A stretch of 64,000 nt of DNA, from positions 1 to 64,000 of the forward strand of contig JAEINQ010000005.1 of assembly GCA_016342285.1 (NCBI GenBank), written 5' to 3'. Position 1 is the stretch's first letter, and each line of letters opens with the position of its first letter. The position numbers and the translations under genes were made by a program. Source of the DNA: Desulfobacterales bacterium. Its GTDB lineage: Bacteria; Desulfobacterota; Desulfobacteria; Desulfobacterales; JAEINQ01. Shown piece by piece: positions 17,997 to 27,536 of the stretch. The notes under the pieces were generated by a model. That model saw only the letters and a list, made by a program, of their open reading frames with translations, was not told the DNA's origin and did not search any database.

Positions 17997-18908
17997 ATGG
18001 AATGGGAAAAAAAAGGATTAATATTTAGTCCCTCAGGTCAATATCCATGGGTGATGACTCATGGAATGCTTCCAGTGGCTGATCAGATAAATGATGATTT
18101 GTTTAGAATATACTTCTCCGGGCGTGATAGTTCCAATAGATCAAAAATTGGCTATGTGGAAGTCAACATTAAAGAGCCGGAAAAGATATTGTACCTGTCG
18201 AAGAATCCCATTCTCGATTTGGGAAAACTAGGAAGCTTTGATGATAATGGTGTAAGCCCAACATGGATAGTTAATCACAGTAATAAAAAATATTTATATT
18301 ATTTTGGATGGAATAAAGGTTCATCAGTGCGAGCTGCTGAGGTTTCCGGATTGGCTATTAGTGAGGATAATGGGAAAACTTTCAGGCGGCACTCTAAAGC
18401 CCCTATTATAGATAGAACTAATGAAGAACCGTATACTATTTTAGTAATTTCCTGCATTTTATTAGAAAATGGAGTATGGAGAATGTGGTATGATTCTGCC
18501 GATGAGTGGCAAAATGTAGATTTGCCGAAATACAATATAAAGTACGCTGAGTCTTCTGATGGAATTGATTGGGTGAGAAAAGGAATAGTATCGGTCGATT
18601 ATACCTACCCAAATGAGTCTCGTGTATCACGAGCTTCAATTATTAAAGAAAATGATATCTATCGTATGTGGCACTGCTATGCTATCGGTTCAGATGGCTA
18701 TCAAATGGGATATGCAGAGTCAAAAGACGGAATTCAGTTCGAGCGAATGGATGAAAAAGTGGGGATTAGTATATCAAAAAGCGGTTGGGATTCAGAAATG
18801 ATATGTTATCCCTTTGTATTTAAGCACAAAGGGCAGACTTACATGCTTTATTGCGGAAATGGATATGGGAAAACTGGTTTTGGCTATGCGGTATTACGAG
18901 AAGATTGA
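17997..18908 (+). CDS. Five-bladed beta-propeller glycoside hydrolase-like protein (GH43/GH130 type)
   Basis: A 303-residue protein with repeated beta-propeller strands: FRIYFSGRDSSNRSKIGYVE, KYLYYFGWNKG, WRMWYDSADEW, YRMWHCYAIGSDGYQMGY and YMLYCGNGYGKTGFGYA. This is the pattern of GH43/62/130-like domains. No signal peptide is visible, so it should be cytoplasmic. Proteins of this kind are frequent in O-antigen and capsule loci, but their activity is generally untested; a sugar phosphorylase or a binding role is possible. It sits between PseG and a sugar epimerase, in line with a part in the same glycan pathway. Confidence 0.7.
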   Translation: MEWEKKGLIFSPSGQYPWVMTHGMLPVADQINDDLFRIYFSGRDSSNRSKIGYVEVNIKEPEKILYLSKNPILDLGKLGSFDDNGVSPTWIVNHSNKKYLYYFGWNKGSSVRAAEVSGLAISEDNGKTFRRHSKAPIIDRTNEEPYTILVISCILLENGVWRMWYDSADEWQNVDLPKYNIKYAESSDGIDWVRKGIVSVDYTYPNESRVSRASIIKENDIYRMWHCYAIGSDGYQMGYAESKDGIQFERMDEKVGISISKSGWDSEMICYPFVFKHKGQTYMLYCGNGYGKTGFGYAVLRED

Positions 18909-18965
18909 AAGAAAATTAATAGAAGAATAAATTTTCCAATTAACTTACTTGCCAAGGAATACTAT

Positions 18966-19982
18966 ATGGTAATTATTTTTGGAGCGACTGGTTTTATCGG
19001 AATTTATCTGGCTGAGCGTCTTTCAGAACAGGGAACCCAAATTCTTGCTACTGACATAAATTCTGCTGGGATAGAATTCTATGAAAAAAAAGGAATATCG
19101 TTTGTCAGCATTGATATTACTAAGAAAGAAGATTTTAAGAAGCTTCCTGTCGATGGCGTTGAAGCCGTCATTCATCTGGCGGCTATGCAACCCGCAAATG
19201 TGAGCGAAACAACTTATGATCCATTAAAGTATATAGAAGTTAACGTAATTGGTACAATCAATGTTTTGGAGTATTGCAGAAAATCGAAAATAAATAAAAT
19301 TATATATACCAGTTCACATCGAAATACTCAGGGACTTTGGAAATATGGGAAACCTGTTCGTGAAAAGGACGGTCGTTCAATTAAATACGATGGCGAGTAC
19401 GCGATGTTTAGTATTTCTGAAAGTGCGGCTCAAGATTGCGTAGAACATTATAGAAAGCAACACGGTCTGAAGGGAATTATATTCAGATTGCCTCCCGTGT
19501 ATGGATACGGACCTCACACGAAAATATTCTGGCATGGAAAACCAGTTAAGACAGGGTTTCAGATATTTATAGAGAACGCAATGGCCGGCAAAGCGATAGA
19601 AGTTTGGGGCGATTGTCGCATAGGTAGAGATATCATTTATATTAAGGATGTTACGGAAGCCTTTATATTGGCATTGAAATGTAGTGACGTGGAAGGTTTA
19701 TACAATATATCTTCCGGAAGATCAATTCCACTAATCGAAGAGGTGCAAAATATTATAAAGATTTTCTGTGGGAAAAACGGAGAATCAAAAATCTTTTATA
19801 AACCCGAAAAGTCTAATTCGATTGAACCTTTTCGTTATGATAACAGCAAAGCCAAAGAGGATTTTGGGTGGGAACCAAAATATTCTTTTGAGGATATGCT
19901 GATTGATTATAAACGGGAAATGGAAAGTGGCCAATACAGCTTCCTTGTAGAAAAGCGGATGCGGATGTTAGAGAAACAATAG
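18966..19982 (+). CDS. Extended SDR (NDP-sugar epimerase/dehydratase family), altered active site
   Basis: A 338-residue extended SDR with VIIFGATGFIGIYLAERLSE at residues 2-21 and the family's IHLAAMQPAN and IIYTSSHRNTQG strands. Extended SDRs normally carry YGxSK; here the aligned stretch is MFSISESAAQD, so Tyr becomes Phe and Lys becomes Glu. The later region (FRLPPVYGYG, GRDIIYIKDVTEAFI) looks intact. Either the protein is catalytically dead or binding-only, or it uses other residues. It belongs to the AT-rich part of the locus and precedes an acyltransferase by 15 bp. Confidence 0.82.
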   Translation: MVIIFGATGFIGIYLAERLSEQGTQILATDINSAGIEFYEKKGISFVSIDITKKEDFKKLPVDGVEAVIHLAAMQPANVSETTYDPLKYIEVNVIGTINVLEYCRKSKINKIIYTSSHRNTQGLWKYGKPVREKDGRSIKYDGEYAMFSISESAAQDCVEHYRKQHGLKGIIFRLPPVYGYGPHTKIFWHGKPVKTGFQIFIENAMAGKAIEVWGDCRIGRDIIYIKDVTEAFILALKCSDVEGLYNISSGRSIPLIEEVQNIIKIFCGKNGESKIFYKPEKSNSIEPFRYDNSKAKEDFGWEPKYSFEDMLIDYKREMESGQYSFLVEKRMRMLEKQ

Positions 19983-19997
19983 ATAAAGGATTATGCC

Positions 19998-20534
19998 ATG
20001 TTAGCAGAGATCAAAGATGTTGAATTAATGGGTGATAATGTTAGAGACAAACTCAGATCATGTGGTTCAGGGGTGCGCATTTATCCTTTAGCAAAAATTG
20101 CGTTTCCACATGTGGTTGATTTGGGTGATTATTGTAAAATCAGGGATTTCGCATTCATATTTGCTGGCAAGGGAGTTAAAATTGGTCAGTATACAGATAT
20201 CCAACCCCAAACGGTTATCTGGGGTGGTGGAGAAATATTCATTGGAGATAGGGTTTCAGTGGGGACTGGGACCGTTCTTTTAACAGCAGTATATTCTCAT
20301 GACAAAGGTTTGAAAATGGTTGATGGTCTGCCAGAGGGTTCATCAAAGGCTTTGTATGGAAAATTAACCATTCACGACGATGTCTACATCGGGGCAAGAT
20401 GTACATTGATGCCCAATATTGTTATTGGCGAAGGATCAATTCTTGGTGCTGCCAGTTTTGTGAATAAAGATACTGAGCCATGGGGGATATATGTTGGTAG
20501 TCCTGCAAAAAAAATTGGCGAAAGAAAGAAATAG
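19998..20534 (+). CDS. Left-handed beta-helix acyltransferase (hexapeptide repeat)
   Basis: A 178-residue hexapeptide-repeat O- or N-acyltransferase. Isoleucine-patch turns run from about residue 28 (VRIYPLAKIAFPHVV) through VKIGQYTDIQPQTVIWGGG, the loop TAVYSHDKG whose His is the likely base, and DDVYIGARCTLMPNIVIGEG to the C-terminal YVGSPAKKIG typical of LbxH sugar acetyltransferases. AAGGATT precedes the ATG. It likely acetylates a sugar or CMP-sugar in this pathway. The acceptor is not evident. Confidence 0.85.
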   Translation: MLAEIKDVELMGDNVRDKLRSCGSGVRIYPLAKIAFPHVVDLGDYCKIRDFAFIFAGKGVKIGQYTDIQPQTVIWGGGEIFIGDRVSVGTGTVLLTAVYSHDKGLKMVDGLPEGSSKALYGKLTIHDDVYIGARCTLMPNIVIGEGSILGAASFVNKDTEPWGIYVGSPAKKIGERKK

Positions 20535-20558
20535 ATTTTTTAAAGGGTGAGTGTGAAA

Positions 20559-21323
20559 ATGAAAGTAGCCATGATGCAGCCTACCTTTTTACCATGGCAA
20601 GGATTCTTTGAGCTGATTTATCAAACCGAACGGTTTATTATTCTTGATGACTTTCAATTTTCAGTTCAAAGTTACCACCAACGGAATCGCCTTTTTGTGA
20701 ATAAAGGACAGGTTGATTGGTATTCGGTGCCAATACAAAAATCCTTATCTTTCGGTGAACAACTCAATCATACATTGATCAACGAAATTATCCCATGGCG
20801 GATAAAGATGTGGAAGAGAATTCAGCAGAATTATTCTAAAGCAAGTTGCTATCCACTGATTTCACCGTTTATAGAAAAGTGGTTATTTGAGAAGCAAAAC
20901 TCTTTGGCTGCCCAGAATATTGCTTTTATCAAAATGGCATGTGAACTCCTATGTTTAAAAAGGGAATTTATTTTGAGCTCAGCGTCGCCATCTGTCAATC
21001 ATAGATCTACACGCGTTGCCGAGTTGTTACGGTTGAGCGGCGCTGACAGCTACTACTGTGCAAGTGGCTCTTTTGACTATATGCTTGCAGATGGCCTGTT
21101 TCCTCTGAATAACGTAAAAGTTTTTTTCCAAGATTTTCAGCCTAAAGCTTATCCACAGAAAGGATCAAAGAATTCGTTCATTCCTTATTTGTCTGTATTG
21201 GATGCCTTTATGAATATTGGTCCTGAACTGACAATGAATCTCATAGCTAAAGGAACAGAAAAATGGCTGACTTGGGATGAGATGAAGGAAAGGCGAAATA
21301 ATTTTCTACAAGGAACTGCATAA
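20559..21323 (+). CDS. WbqC-like family protein
   Basis: A 254-residue member of the WbqC-like family (PF08889), regularly found in O-antigen and nonulosonate loci, often next to NeuB/PseI-type genes; its biochemical role is not settled. The N-terminus VAMMQPTFLPWQGFFELIYQ, the VILDDFQFSVQSYHQRNRLF-like core and the downstream IPWRIKMWKRIQQNYSKASC block are characteristic. An upstream GTG at 20553 with better ribosome-site spacing is an alternative start. The PseI homologue follows after 14 bp. Confidence 0.85.
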   Translation: MKVAMMQPTFLPWQGFFELIYQTERFIILDDFQFSVQSYHQRNRLFVNKGQVDWYSVPIQKSLSFGEQLNHTLINEIIPWRIKMWKRIQQNYSKASCYPLISPFIEKWLFEKQNSLAAQNIAFIKMACELLCLKREFILSSASPSVNHRSTRVAELLRLSGADSYYCASGSFDYMLADGLFPLNNVKVFFQDFQPKAYPQKGSKNSFIPYLSVLDAFMNIGPELTMNLIAKGTEKWLTWDEMKERRNNFLQGTA

Positions 21324-21337
21324 GGTGCGGAATCGTT

Positions 21338-22390
21338 ATGATAAATGAATTCTCAATTGGGAACCGTAAGATTGGTAACAACCAACCTGTATACATAATT
21401 GCAGAGATGTCAGCTAATCATAATCAGAATTTTGAACAAGCTGCCAAGATCATCCATGCCGCAAAAGATTCAGGAGCTGATGCAATAAAAATTCAAACAT
21501 ATACATCTGATACAATTACGATTGATTGTGCTAATGAGTATTTCAAAATAGGAAAAGGAACGATATGGGAAGGTAAAACTCTCTATAATCTTTACAAAGA
21601 GGCCTACACCCCTTGGGAATGGCAGCCGAAGCTAAAAGAAATCGCATGCAGCCTTGGTTTAGACTTTTTTTCTTCTCCTTTTGATAATACAGCTGTCGAT
21701 TTTCTAGAAAAGATGGATGTGCCGGCTTATAAAATTGCTTCAGCCGAACTTGTTGACATGCCTTTGATTCGCTATATAGCAAAGACTGGGAAACCAATTA
21801 TTATGTCAACGGGAATGGCAATGCTATCTGAAATTGATGAGGCAGTAAGAACCATAAAAAACGAATTTGGAAATCAAATAGCTCTTCTCAAATGCACGAG
21901 TGCCTATCCTGCCATGCCCGAGGAGATGAATCTGCGTGCCATTCCGCATATGTCAGAAACATTCGACCTGCCAGTCGGATTATCAGATCACACTCTCGGG
22001 ATAGCTGTGCCGATTGCAGCAGCGGTTTTGGGGGCCTGTATTGTGGAAAAACATTTTACTTTATCTCGATTGATCCAAGGGCCCGACAGCGCCTTCTCCT
22101 TGGAGCCTCATGAATTCAAGGCGATGGTTGAAGCCATTCGCATTTCCGAAAAAGCTCTAGGAAAAGTCAGTTATGAAGTCACAGAAAAGGAGATGGCCAG
22201 CCGTGTATTCAGAAAATCCATATTTGCAGTTAAAAATATAAAGACAGGTGATCTATTTTCAAATGACAATATCCGTTGCATTCGGCCAGGGCATGGATTG
22301 CATACACGCTATTATGATGAAATAATTGGTAGAATATCTAAGAAAGATATCCGCAAAGGAACACCAATTGATTTTAATATGCTATGCTGA
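21338..22390 (+). CDS. pseI: Pseudaminic acid synthase
   Basis: A 350-residue NeuB-family enzyme that condenses PEP with 2,4-diacetamido-2,4,6-trideoxy-altrose to make pseudaminic acid. Features that favour PseI over NeuB are GNRKIGNNQPVYIIAEMSAN at the start, AIKIQTYTSDTITID, and GKTLYNLYKEAYTPWEWQ. The metal and PEP-binding region LSDHTLGIAVPIAAAVLGAC and EKHFTLSRLIQGPDSAFSLE are present. A SAF domain (SIFAVKNIKTGD, IRCIRPGHGL) closes the protein. The length is normal. Together with PseB, PseC, PseG and PseF homologues it makes the pathway assignment solid. Confidence 0.94.
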   Translation: MINEFSIGNRKIGNNQPVYIIAEMSANHNQNFEQAAKIIHAAKDSGADAIKIQTYTSDTITIDCANEYFKIGKGTIWEGKTLYNLYKEAYTPWEWQPKLKEIACSLGLDFFSSPFDNTAVDFLEKMDVPAYKIASAELVDMPLIRYIAKTGKPIIMSTGMAMLSEIDEAVRTIKNEFGNQIALLKCTSAYPAMPEEMNLRAIPHMSETFDLPVGLSDHTLGIAVPIAAAVLGACIVEKHFTLSRLIQGPDSAFSLEPHEFKAMVEAIRISEKALGKVSYEVTEKEMASRVFRKSIFAVKNIKTGDLFSNDNIRCIRPGHGLHTRYYDEIIGRISKKDIRKGTPIDFNMLC

Positions 22391-22489
22391 CATATTTCAT
22401 GCAATGATTTCACTGGTGACTCCTACCCTCCCTACACTAAATTAGCAGGGGTAGGTGTCTCACTCTCATTGGCACAGAGGGAGCACTAT

Positions 22490-23392
22490 ATGAAACCATT
22501 TCTAACTCAATTGAATTATAATTTTTCGATATTGAAAAAAACTGTAAACCGTGTAGCGAAGAATCCAAAATTTATCATTGAGTTGGCAATTTTCATCAAA
22601 AATGACTTCCTTTCTATTTTTGGATGTTATCATTACAGCCATAATATTCTATTTATCACTGGTGCTCCAAAATCTGGTACGACCTGGGTTCAAACCCAAT
22701 TGGCTCGGGTGCCTGGATATAATATTCGTCCAATTAGAGATCCTGACGGTTGTACAAAGAACCAAGGGATTTGCTCTGAAGTTTTTCGAACCATGCCTTC
22801 AAAAAGATATAGTGTATTAAAACTTCACACACGCTACAATACTAATAATTATTTAGTTATATCAAATCATGTAAATAAATTTATTGTAATGATCCGTGAT
22901 GTCAGAGACATTTGTGTATCTAGATATTTTCATGTAAAAGCCGATGAAAATCATCGCCATCACAAACTTTATAATCATATCCCAAAAGAAATGGGAATTC
23001 TCCATAGCATGAATCAGATGCAGGAAGCGTTCATTGATTGGATTGGAAATTGGGCAAGTTTTATCGGCGACAGTAAATCCGATATACTTTTAATTCGATA
23101 TGAAGATATTAATCGTGACCCTTATAGTGAATTTCTTCGTATTTTACTATTCTTCGATATACAAGTGCCTCCCAGTTTACTATACGATATGGCATCATCA
23201 AAATTGAAAAAAGAAACTGACTTGAATAAAGTCGTTCAGAGTAATTTGGGTGGGCGCATGAAATCTACTGCTAGAAAGGGAATTATCGGCGACTGGAGAA
23301 ATCACTTTACGCCCGCTCACAAGAAAAAGATGAAGGTTATCGCAGGTGAATTGCTAATTCAATTAGGTTACGAAACTTCCAACGACTGGTAA
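22490..23392 (+). CDS. PAPS-dependent sulfotransferase family protein
   Basis: A 300-residue sulfotransferase, read from the ATG at 22490 because GGGAG lies just before it. The 5'-phosphosulfate loop is ILFITGAPKSGTTWVQTQLA (Lys and Ser contact the phosphate). FIVMIRDVRDICVSRYFH is the 3'-phosphate-binding RDxRD/xxS block, and LLIRYEDINRDP is a further conserved segment. It would transfer sulfate from PAPS to a hydroxyl group, here probably on the surface glycan or its lipid anchor. Placement between PseI and PseH homologues suggests a sulfated, pseudaminate-bearing polymer. Confidence 0.88.
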   Translation: MKPFLTQLNYNFSILKKTVNRVAKNPKFIIELAIFIKNDFLSIFGCYHYSHNILFITGAPKSGTTWVQTQLARVPGYNIRPIRDPDGCTKNQGICSEVFRTMPSKRYSVLKLHTRYNTNNYLVISNHVNKFIVMIRDVRDICVSRYFHVKADENHRHHKLYNHIPKEMGILHSMNQMQEAFIDWIGNWASFIGDSKSDILLIRYEDINRDPYSEFLRILLFFDIQVPPSLLYDMASSKLKKETDLNKVVQSNLGGRMKSTARKGIIGDWRNHFTPAHKKKMKVIAGELLIQLGYETSNDW

Positions 23393-23622
23393 ATATATTT
23401 ATAAAAATGGGTAATCCATTGGTTCTCCCGGGGTGCTCACGGAGTTTGACAATTAATGTAATAAATGAAATGAGAGGTTTGAAAAATGCCCAAACATTCG
23501 ATTTTTTATTTTAATTATGGAATAGATCTGTTTCACGAATCTTGAAAGTTGAGAACCTTAGCCGGACAGCAGTTATCTGACTCTTTATAATAACATGCCT
23601 ATCGAGATTATAGGAAAGTCAT

Positions 23623-24219
23623 ATGCATGAAGTAATCGTTACTTTAAGAGAAAATAAACTTCCTATAATAAAAACAAATAACTTGATTTTACGCGACATT
23701 GAAATTGAAGATATTACACCTGAGTATTTTCAATGGTTAAACAAGCCCAATGTAAATGGATTCCTTGAAATAAGATTTGTCACACAAACAGAGGAAATGC
23801 TCAGAAATTATATACAAAAGAAACTGGAAGATACATATAATTCAAAACACTTTGGAGTATACGATGAGGAAGGAACTCGATTGGTTGGAACTGTAACATT
23901 GCCAAGTATCAATTGGCATCATCTATATGCAGACATCTCATTTGTGATTGGCCATCCGAATGCACCGAAAGGAAAGGGCTATGCTACAGATGCTGTACAC
24001 GGAGTTGTTGATTATGTGTTCAGATATTGCGGATTAAAGAAGCTTTGGGCAGGGTATTATGATGGTCATAAAGCTTCAGAACATGTCCTTTTAAAAAATG
24101 GCTTTCAAGTTGAAGGAAGACAGAGAATGCTACTAATAAATAATAAAAATAAAAGAGTCGACAATATCCTCGTTGGGTTGCTATCTGAAGATTATTTGGA
24201 TGTTCAACTTCAGCTTTAA
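23623..24219 (+). CDS. GNAT N-acetyltransferase, probable PseH equivalent
   Basis: A 198-residue GNAT-fold acetyltransferase of RimJ/RimL type. The N-terminal strand is LILRDIEIEDITPEYFQWLN, the acetyl-CoA pyrophosphate loop is NAPKGKGYATDAVHGVVDYV, and the C-terminal ASEHVLLKNGFQVEGR motif is typical. PseH acetylates the 4-amino group made by PseC. This is the only GNAT gene in the Pse-rich interval, which makes it the natural candidate, but sequence alone does not separate PseH from other sugar N-acetyltransferases. A 230-bp gap without a gene precedes it. Confidence 0.78.
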   Translation: MHEVIVTLRENKLPIIKTNNLILRDIEIEDITPEYFQWLNKPNVNGFLEIRFVTQTEEMLRNYIQKKLEDTYNSKHFGVYDEEGTRLVGTVTLPSINWHHLYADISFVIGHPNAPKGKGYATDAVHGVVDYVFRYCGLKKLWAGYYDGHKASEHVLLKNGFQVEGRQRMLLINNKNKRVDNILVGLLSEDYLDVQLQL

Positions 24220-24353
24220 ATATTCAAGGTACACATCGGAGGGCCTTTCATTTTGTCAAACACTGCTGAGACTCACGGCAGAACATAGGGGTTACCCACG
24301 GGCAATTATTTGAGCATATTATTGGATTCTAAAACAACTTTAACCGAACAGCA

Positions 24354-26009
24354 GTGATGGCCAATAATTATTTTACAAGATTTGTTAAACGCCGAGGTTG
24401 CCGTCGCCTCAGGCGTATTATGCGAGGCTACCGATTCTTAAAAAAATCAAAATCTTTGAATCGAATTTCAGATATCAATCGAGCACTGACGTCTCAGCCA
24501 TTGGATATTAAAGAGAAACAATTATCAAAATTCATATTTGGTAAAGGTATAGAACAGGCAAAGTTGGTCTGCAGGCAGTATCTTTTAATTCGTGTTGCTG
24601 GCCGGAATCTGAATCGTGCCATGCTTTACGCATTGGGCAAGCAAGGCTCATCGGTATTCTACCATCTTCCGACTGAATGGCGAGAAATCCTAAAAAATAA
24701 TGGGTTTAAGGTTGAGACACTACGCACGGCACTTCTTTGGAACGTCTTCGTTGGAATAATGATGGCATATGGGGTTTTGACAATTGCGAAAATTATTATC
24801 AGCGGAATTTGGTCATTACATAATCAATCAACCAAAAAATTAGGGAGTTATGTCTATTTCGACAACCTCGGTCCCGGGAATCTTCCGCAGCCATGCCGAG
24901 ATGGATGTAGCCATGACATCATATCCTGGTATATGCAATGGACAGAAAGGGTTAGCAATCTTGACACTATCTGTCATGGGGTAATCTGCGCCGATCATAA
25001 AGTAGTCAATGGGACTCCGGTCGTTCCTAATCCTGCTCCTTTTCCACCATTGGCGCAATTTGGTTTGATTGCACGTTTTATAATCTGGAGCTTAGGGGCG
25101 ATTCTAATTGCGACTTGGGATTATTTGCGGGGCCGATGGTGGCATGCGTTGTTACTCAATCAAGCCGCTCTTGCGGCGCAGGTACGTATGCAAAGTCCCA
25201 AACTTTTGGCGAAAGAGTACCTTTTTCATAATTCCGGTTGGATTTATCGTCCGCTATGGAGCTATGAAGCAGAAAGACTCGGATCCAGAATCACCTTTTA
25301 CTTCTATTCAACAAACTGCGATGATTTCAAGCGTACTGATGGCTACCCTCCGCCAAGTTACGGCTTGAAAGCGATGAACTGGCCACATTATCTTGTATGG
25401 GATGCGTATCAGGCCGATTTTGTCCGGCGCGCGGTTGGGAAGACAGCAAGTATAAGTATTGTCGGACCAATCTGGTTTAATACAAGTGCGAAAGAAATGC
25501 CTGTATTCAGTGGTAAAGGCGTCGCGGTATTTGATGTGACCCCGCATCGTTCTTCAAAATATCAGACGTTGGGTGCCGACTTCGATTTATATATCCCTGA
25601 AATCTGCATACCCTTCCTTCAAGACATCCAACAAGTCACTCAGGACGATGGCTATTTAATGCTGTGGAAGCGCAAGCGCCAAATAGGTTCATTCGCTCAC
25701 CGCCAATATCGATTTTTTGAAGAGCGTATATCGAAGGCCAAGAATGTAATCATTATTGATCCGGGTATTTCCGCTTATCGGGTCATTGAAGCGAGTACTT
25801 TTGTGATCTCAATGCCATTCACCTCAACCGCATTGATTGCCCGCCAACTCGATAAGCCGTCATGTTATTACGATCCGACAGGTATGATTCAAAAAGACGA
25901 TCGGGCTGCCCACGGAATCGTAATCATCCGTGGCCTTGAGGAACTTAAGAAGTGGTTAAAGACTATATCGGTTATATCAAACATTACAGGCGCCACAGGG
26001 AGATTATAG
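24354..26009 (+). CDS. Putative surface-carbohydrate biosynthesis protein, GT-B-like, with membrane segments
   Basis: A 551-residue protein not assigned with certainty. A basic N-terminus is followed by a hydrophobic stretch near residues 125-152 (ALLWNVFVGIMMAYGVLTIA) and another near 235-260 (FIIWSLGAILIATWDYLRG). The C-terminal third (GKGVAVFDVTPHRSSKYQTL, VIEASTFVISMPFTSTALIA) looks like the donor-binding half of CDP-glycerol or polysaccharide GT-B enzymes, where a Ser-rich loop sits at the nucleotide site. In layout it resembles the protein at 37073-38776. It sits just upstream of the flippase. A transferase role is inferred; activity is unknown. Confidence 0.6.
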   Translation: MMANNYFTRFVKRRGCRRLRRIMRGYRFLKKSKSLNRISDINRALTSQPLDIKEKQLSKFIFGKGIEQAKLVCRQYLLIRVAGRNLNRAMLYALGKQGSSVFYHLPTEWREILKNNGFKVETLRTALLWNVFVGIMMAYGVLTIAKIIISGIWSLHNQSTKKLGSYVYFDNLGPGNLPQPCRDGCSHDIISWYMQWTERVSNLDTICHGVICADHKVVNGTPVVPNPAPFPPLAQFGLIARFIIWSLGAILIATWDYLRGRWWHALLLNQAALAAQVRMQSPKLLAKEYLFHNSGWIYRPLWSYEAERLGSRITFYFYSTNCDDFKRTDGYPPPSYGLKAMNWPHYLVWDAYQADFVRRAVGKTASISIVGPIWFNTSAKEMPVFSGKGVAVFDVTPHRSSKYQTLGADFDLYIPEICIPFLQDIQQVTQDDGYLMLWKRKRQIGSFAHRQYRFFEERISKAKNVIIIDPGISAYRVIEASTFVISMPFTSTALIARQLDKPSCYYDPTGMIQKDDRAAHGIVIIRGLEELKKWLKTISVISNITGATGRL

Positions 26010-26028
26010 CTGTGCATTGTTTCAATAT

Positions 26029-27495
26029 ATGACCAGTAAAGAAATACAGATTAAAAATGGCCTAATCTATTTAATACCACTGGCGGTCAACAGTTTTTTC
26101 CCATTTATCGTCATATCGGTATTTACAAGAATCCTGACAAAAGAAGATTTTGGCATATGGGGACTGGCACAGGTCTATGCCATATTTGCGAACGGTTTGA
26201 CCAATTTTGGAATGCTCACAGCTTATGAACGAAATTTTTTTCAGTTCCGAAATGACAAACTGAAGTCAGCACATCTTTTATATTCCAGTCTGACATTTGT
26301 CCTTGTGAATTTTTGCATCATTGCTGGATTGACCTATTATTTCAGGAATTCATTGGCCTTATTTGTGACCGGTTCTATGGAGAACGGTAGGATTCTTTTT
26401 TTTGCCTTCTGCGGACAGTTCTTCTATGGTATTCTTTCATATTATTTGACTTTTTTTAAAAATTCAGAACAAGCATTCGATTATTCAAAGAATGTCGTCT
26501 TATTTAGTTTGATGAATCTGATTTTTTCCCTTCTTTTTGTTGCCTGGCTTCATATTGGCGTTATCGGGCTGATTTACGCACAACTATTGTCGGGAGTTCT
26601 TGTTTTTCTCCTTATGAGTATAAAATTTTTTAAACTGCTCAAGCCCTCTTTTAGCATGGGGCTCCTTAGGGAATCAATTTTAATAGCCTATCCTCTGACG
26701 CCTAGAATTTTCTTGGGCGTTATCAATTCCCAATTCGATAAATACATGATTGGCCTGCTGGCTTCCATCGGAGGCGTTGGAATTTACAGTATCGGCCAGA
26801 AGGTGGCATCCGCTGTCTTCTCAATTATGACGGCCATCCAGAATGTTTTTTCACCGCAGGTATACAAAAAAATGTTTGATAATGGCGAAGAAGGAGGCCG
26901 AATGGTTGGACAATATCTGACCCCGTTCGCCTATGTTTGCGTCGCCCCTGCGTTGCTTGTGGCACTTTTTTCTGAGGAAATTTTTCTGGTTCTAACCCCT
27001 GCCGCCTTTCACGATGGGATTGATATCGTAATTATTCTATCGATGTTTTACGCTGTGATGTTTTTCGGCAAGCAACCCCAATTGGTGTTTGCAAAAAAAA
27101 CATTTATGACATCTTGGCTTTCTTTTTTCAGTGTCGGGTTGAACATTGCCTTCAACATCTCATTTATCACCAAATGGGGGGCGCTTGGAGCTGCCTGGGC
27201 CACCCTTTTTTCGGGTTTGATTTCCGAGATAATATCTTTCATCATTTCACAACACTATTATCGCATTCAGTGGGAATACAAAAAAGTCGGCTTAATCTAC
27301 GCGATTTTCTTTAGCGCTACCGTGATAGCCATACTTATGCATCACTATCCGGCCCCATATGAAATCAAAGTTTCCATCAAAACCATATTCTTAATATTGT
27401 ACGCGAGCCTTGGAGTTCACCTGGATATCATCACAAAAGATAATCTGCGTATGGTTCGAAACATGGTCCCTTTGGGTAGTAGATCCACGACCTGA
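26029..27495 (+). CDS. Polysaccharide flippase (Wzx/MATE-like, oligosaccharide translocase)
   Basis: A 488-residue integral membrane protein with about 12-14 hydrophobic segments along its whole length. The start LIYLIPLAVNSFFPFIVISV and the segment FTRILTKEDFGIWGLAQVYA match the polysaccharide biosynthesis/Wzx superfamily; later FDKYMIGLLASIGGVGIYSI is the second-half counterpart. It would flip undecaprenyl-linked repeat units to the periplasm. I use the ATG at 26029, not the TTG four codons earlier. No Wzy polymerase, Wzz or ABC exporter is visible in the window, so the rest of the export path lies elsewhere or is unrecognised. Confidence 0.88.
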   Translation: MTSKEIQIKNGLIYLIPLAVNSFFPFIVISVFTRILTKEDFGIWGLAQVYAIFANGLTNFGMLTAYERNFFQFRNDKLKSAHLLYSSLTFVLVNFCIIAGLTYYFRNSLALFVTGSMENGRILFFAFCGQFFYGILSYYLTFFKNSEQAFDYSKNVVLFSLMNLIFSLLFVAWLHIGVIGLIYAQLLSGVLVFLLMSIKFFKLLKPSFSMGLLRESILIAYPLTPRIFLGVINSQFDKYMIGLLASIGGVGIYSIGQKVASAVFSIMTAIQNVFSPQVYKKMFDNGEEGGRMVGQYLTPFAYVCVAPALLVALFSEEIFLVLTPAAFHDGIDIVIILSMFYAVMFFGKQPQLVFAKKTFMTSWLSFFSVGLNIAFNISFITKWGALGAAWATLFSGLISEIISFIISQHYYRIQWEYKKVGLIYAIFFSATVIAILMHHYPAPYEIKVSIKTIFLILYASLGVHLDIITKDNLRMVRNMVPLGSRSTT

Positions 27496-27536
27496 CCCTT
27501 GAAATGGCTGGTAGATTCTAAGTGAGGGCCTCATAA

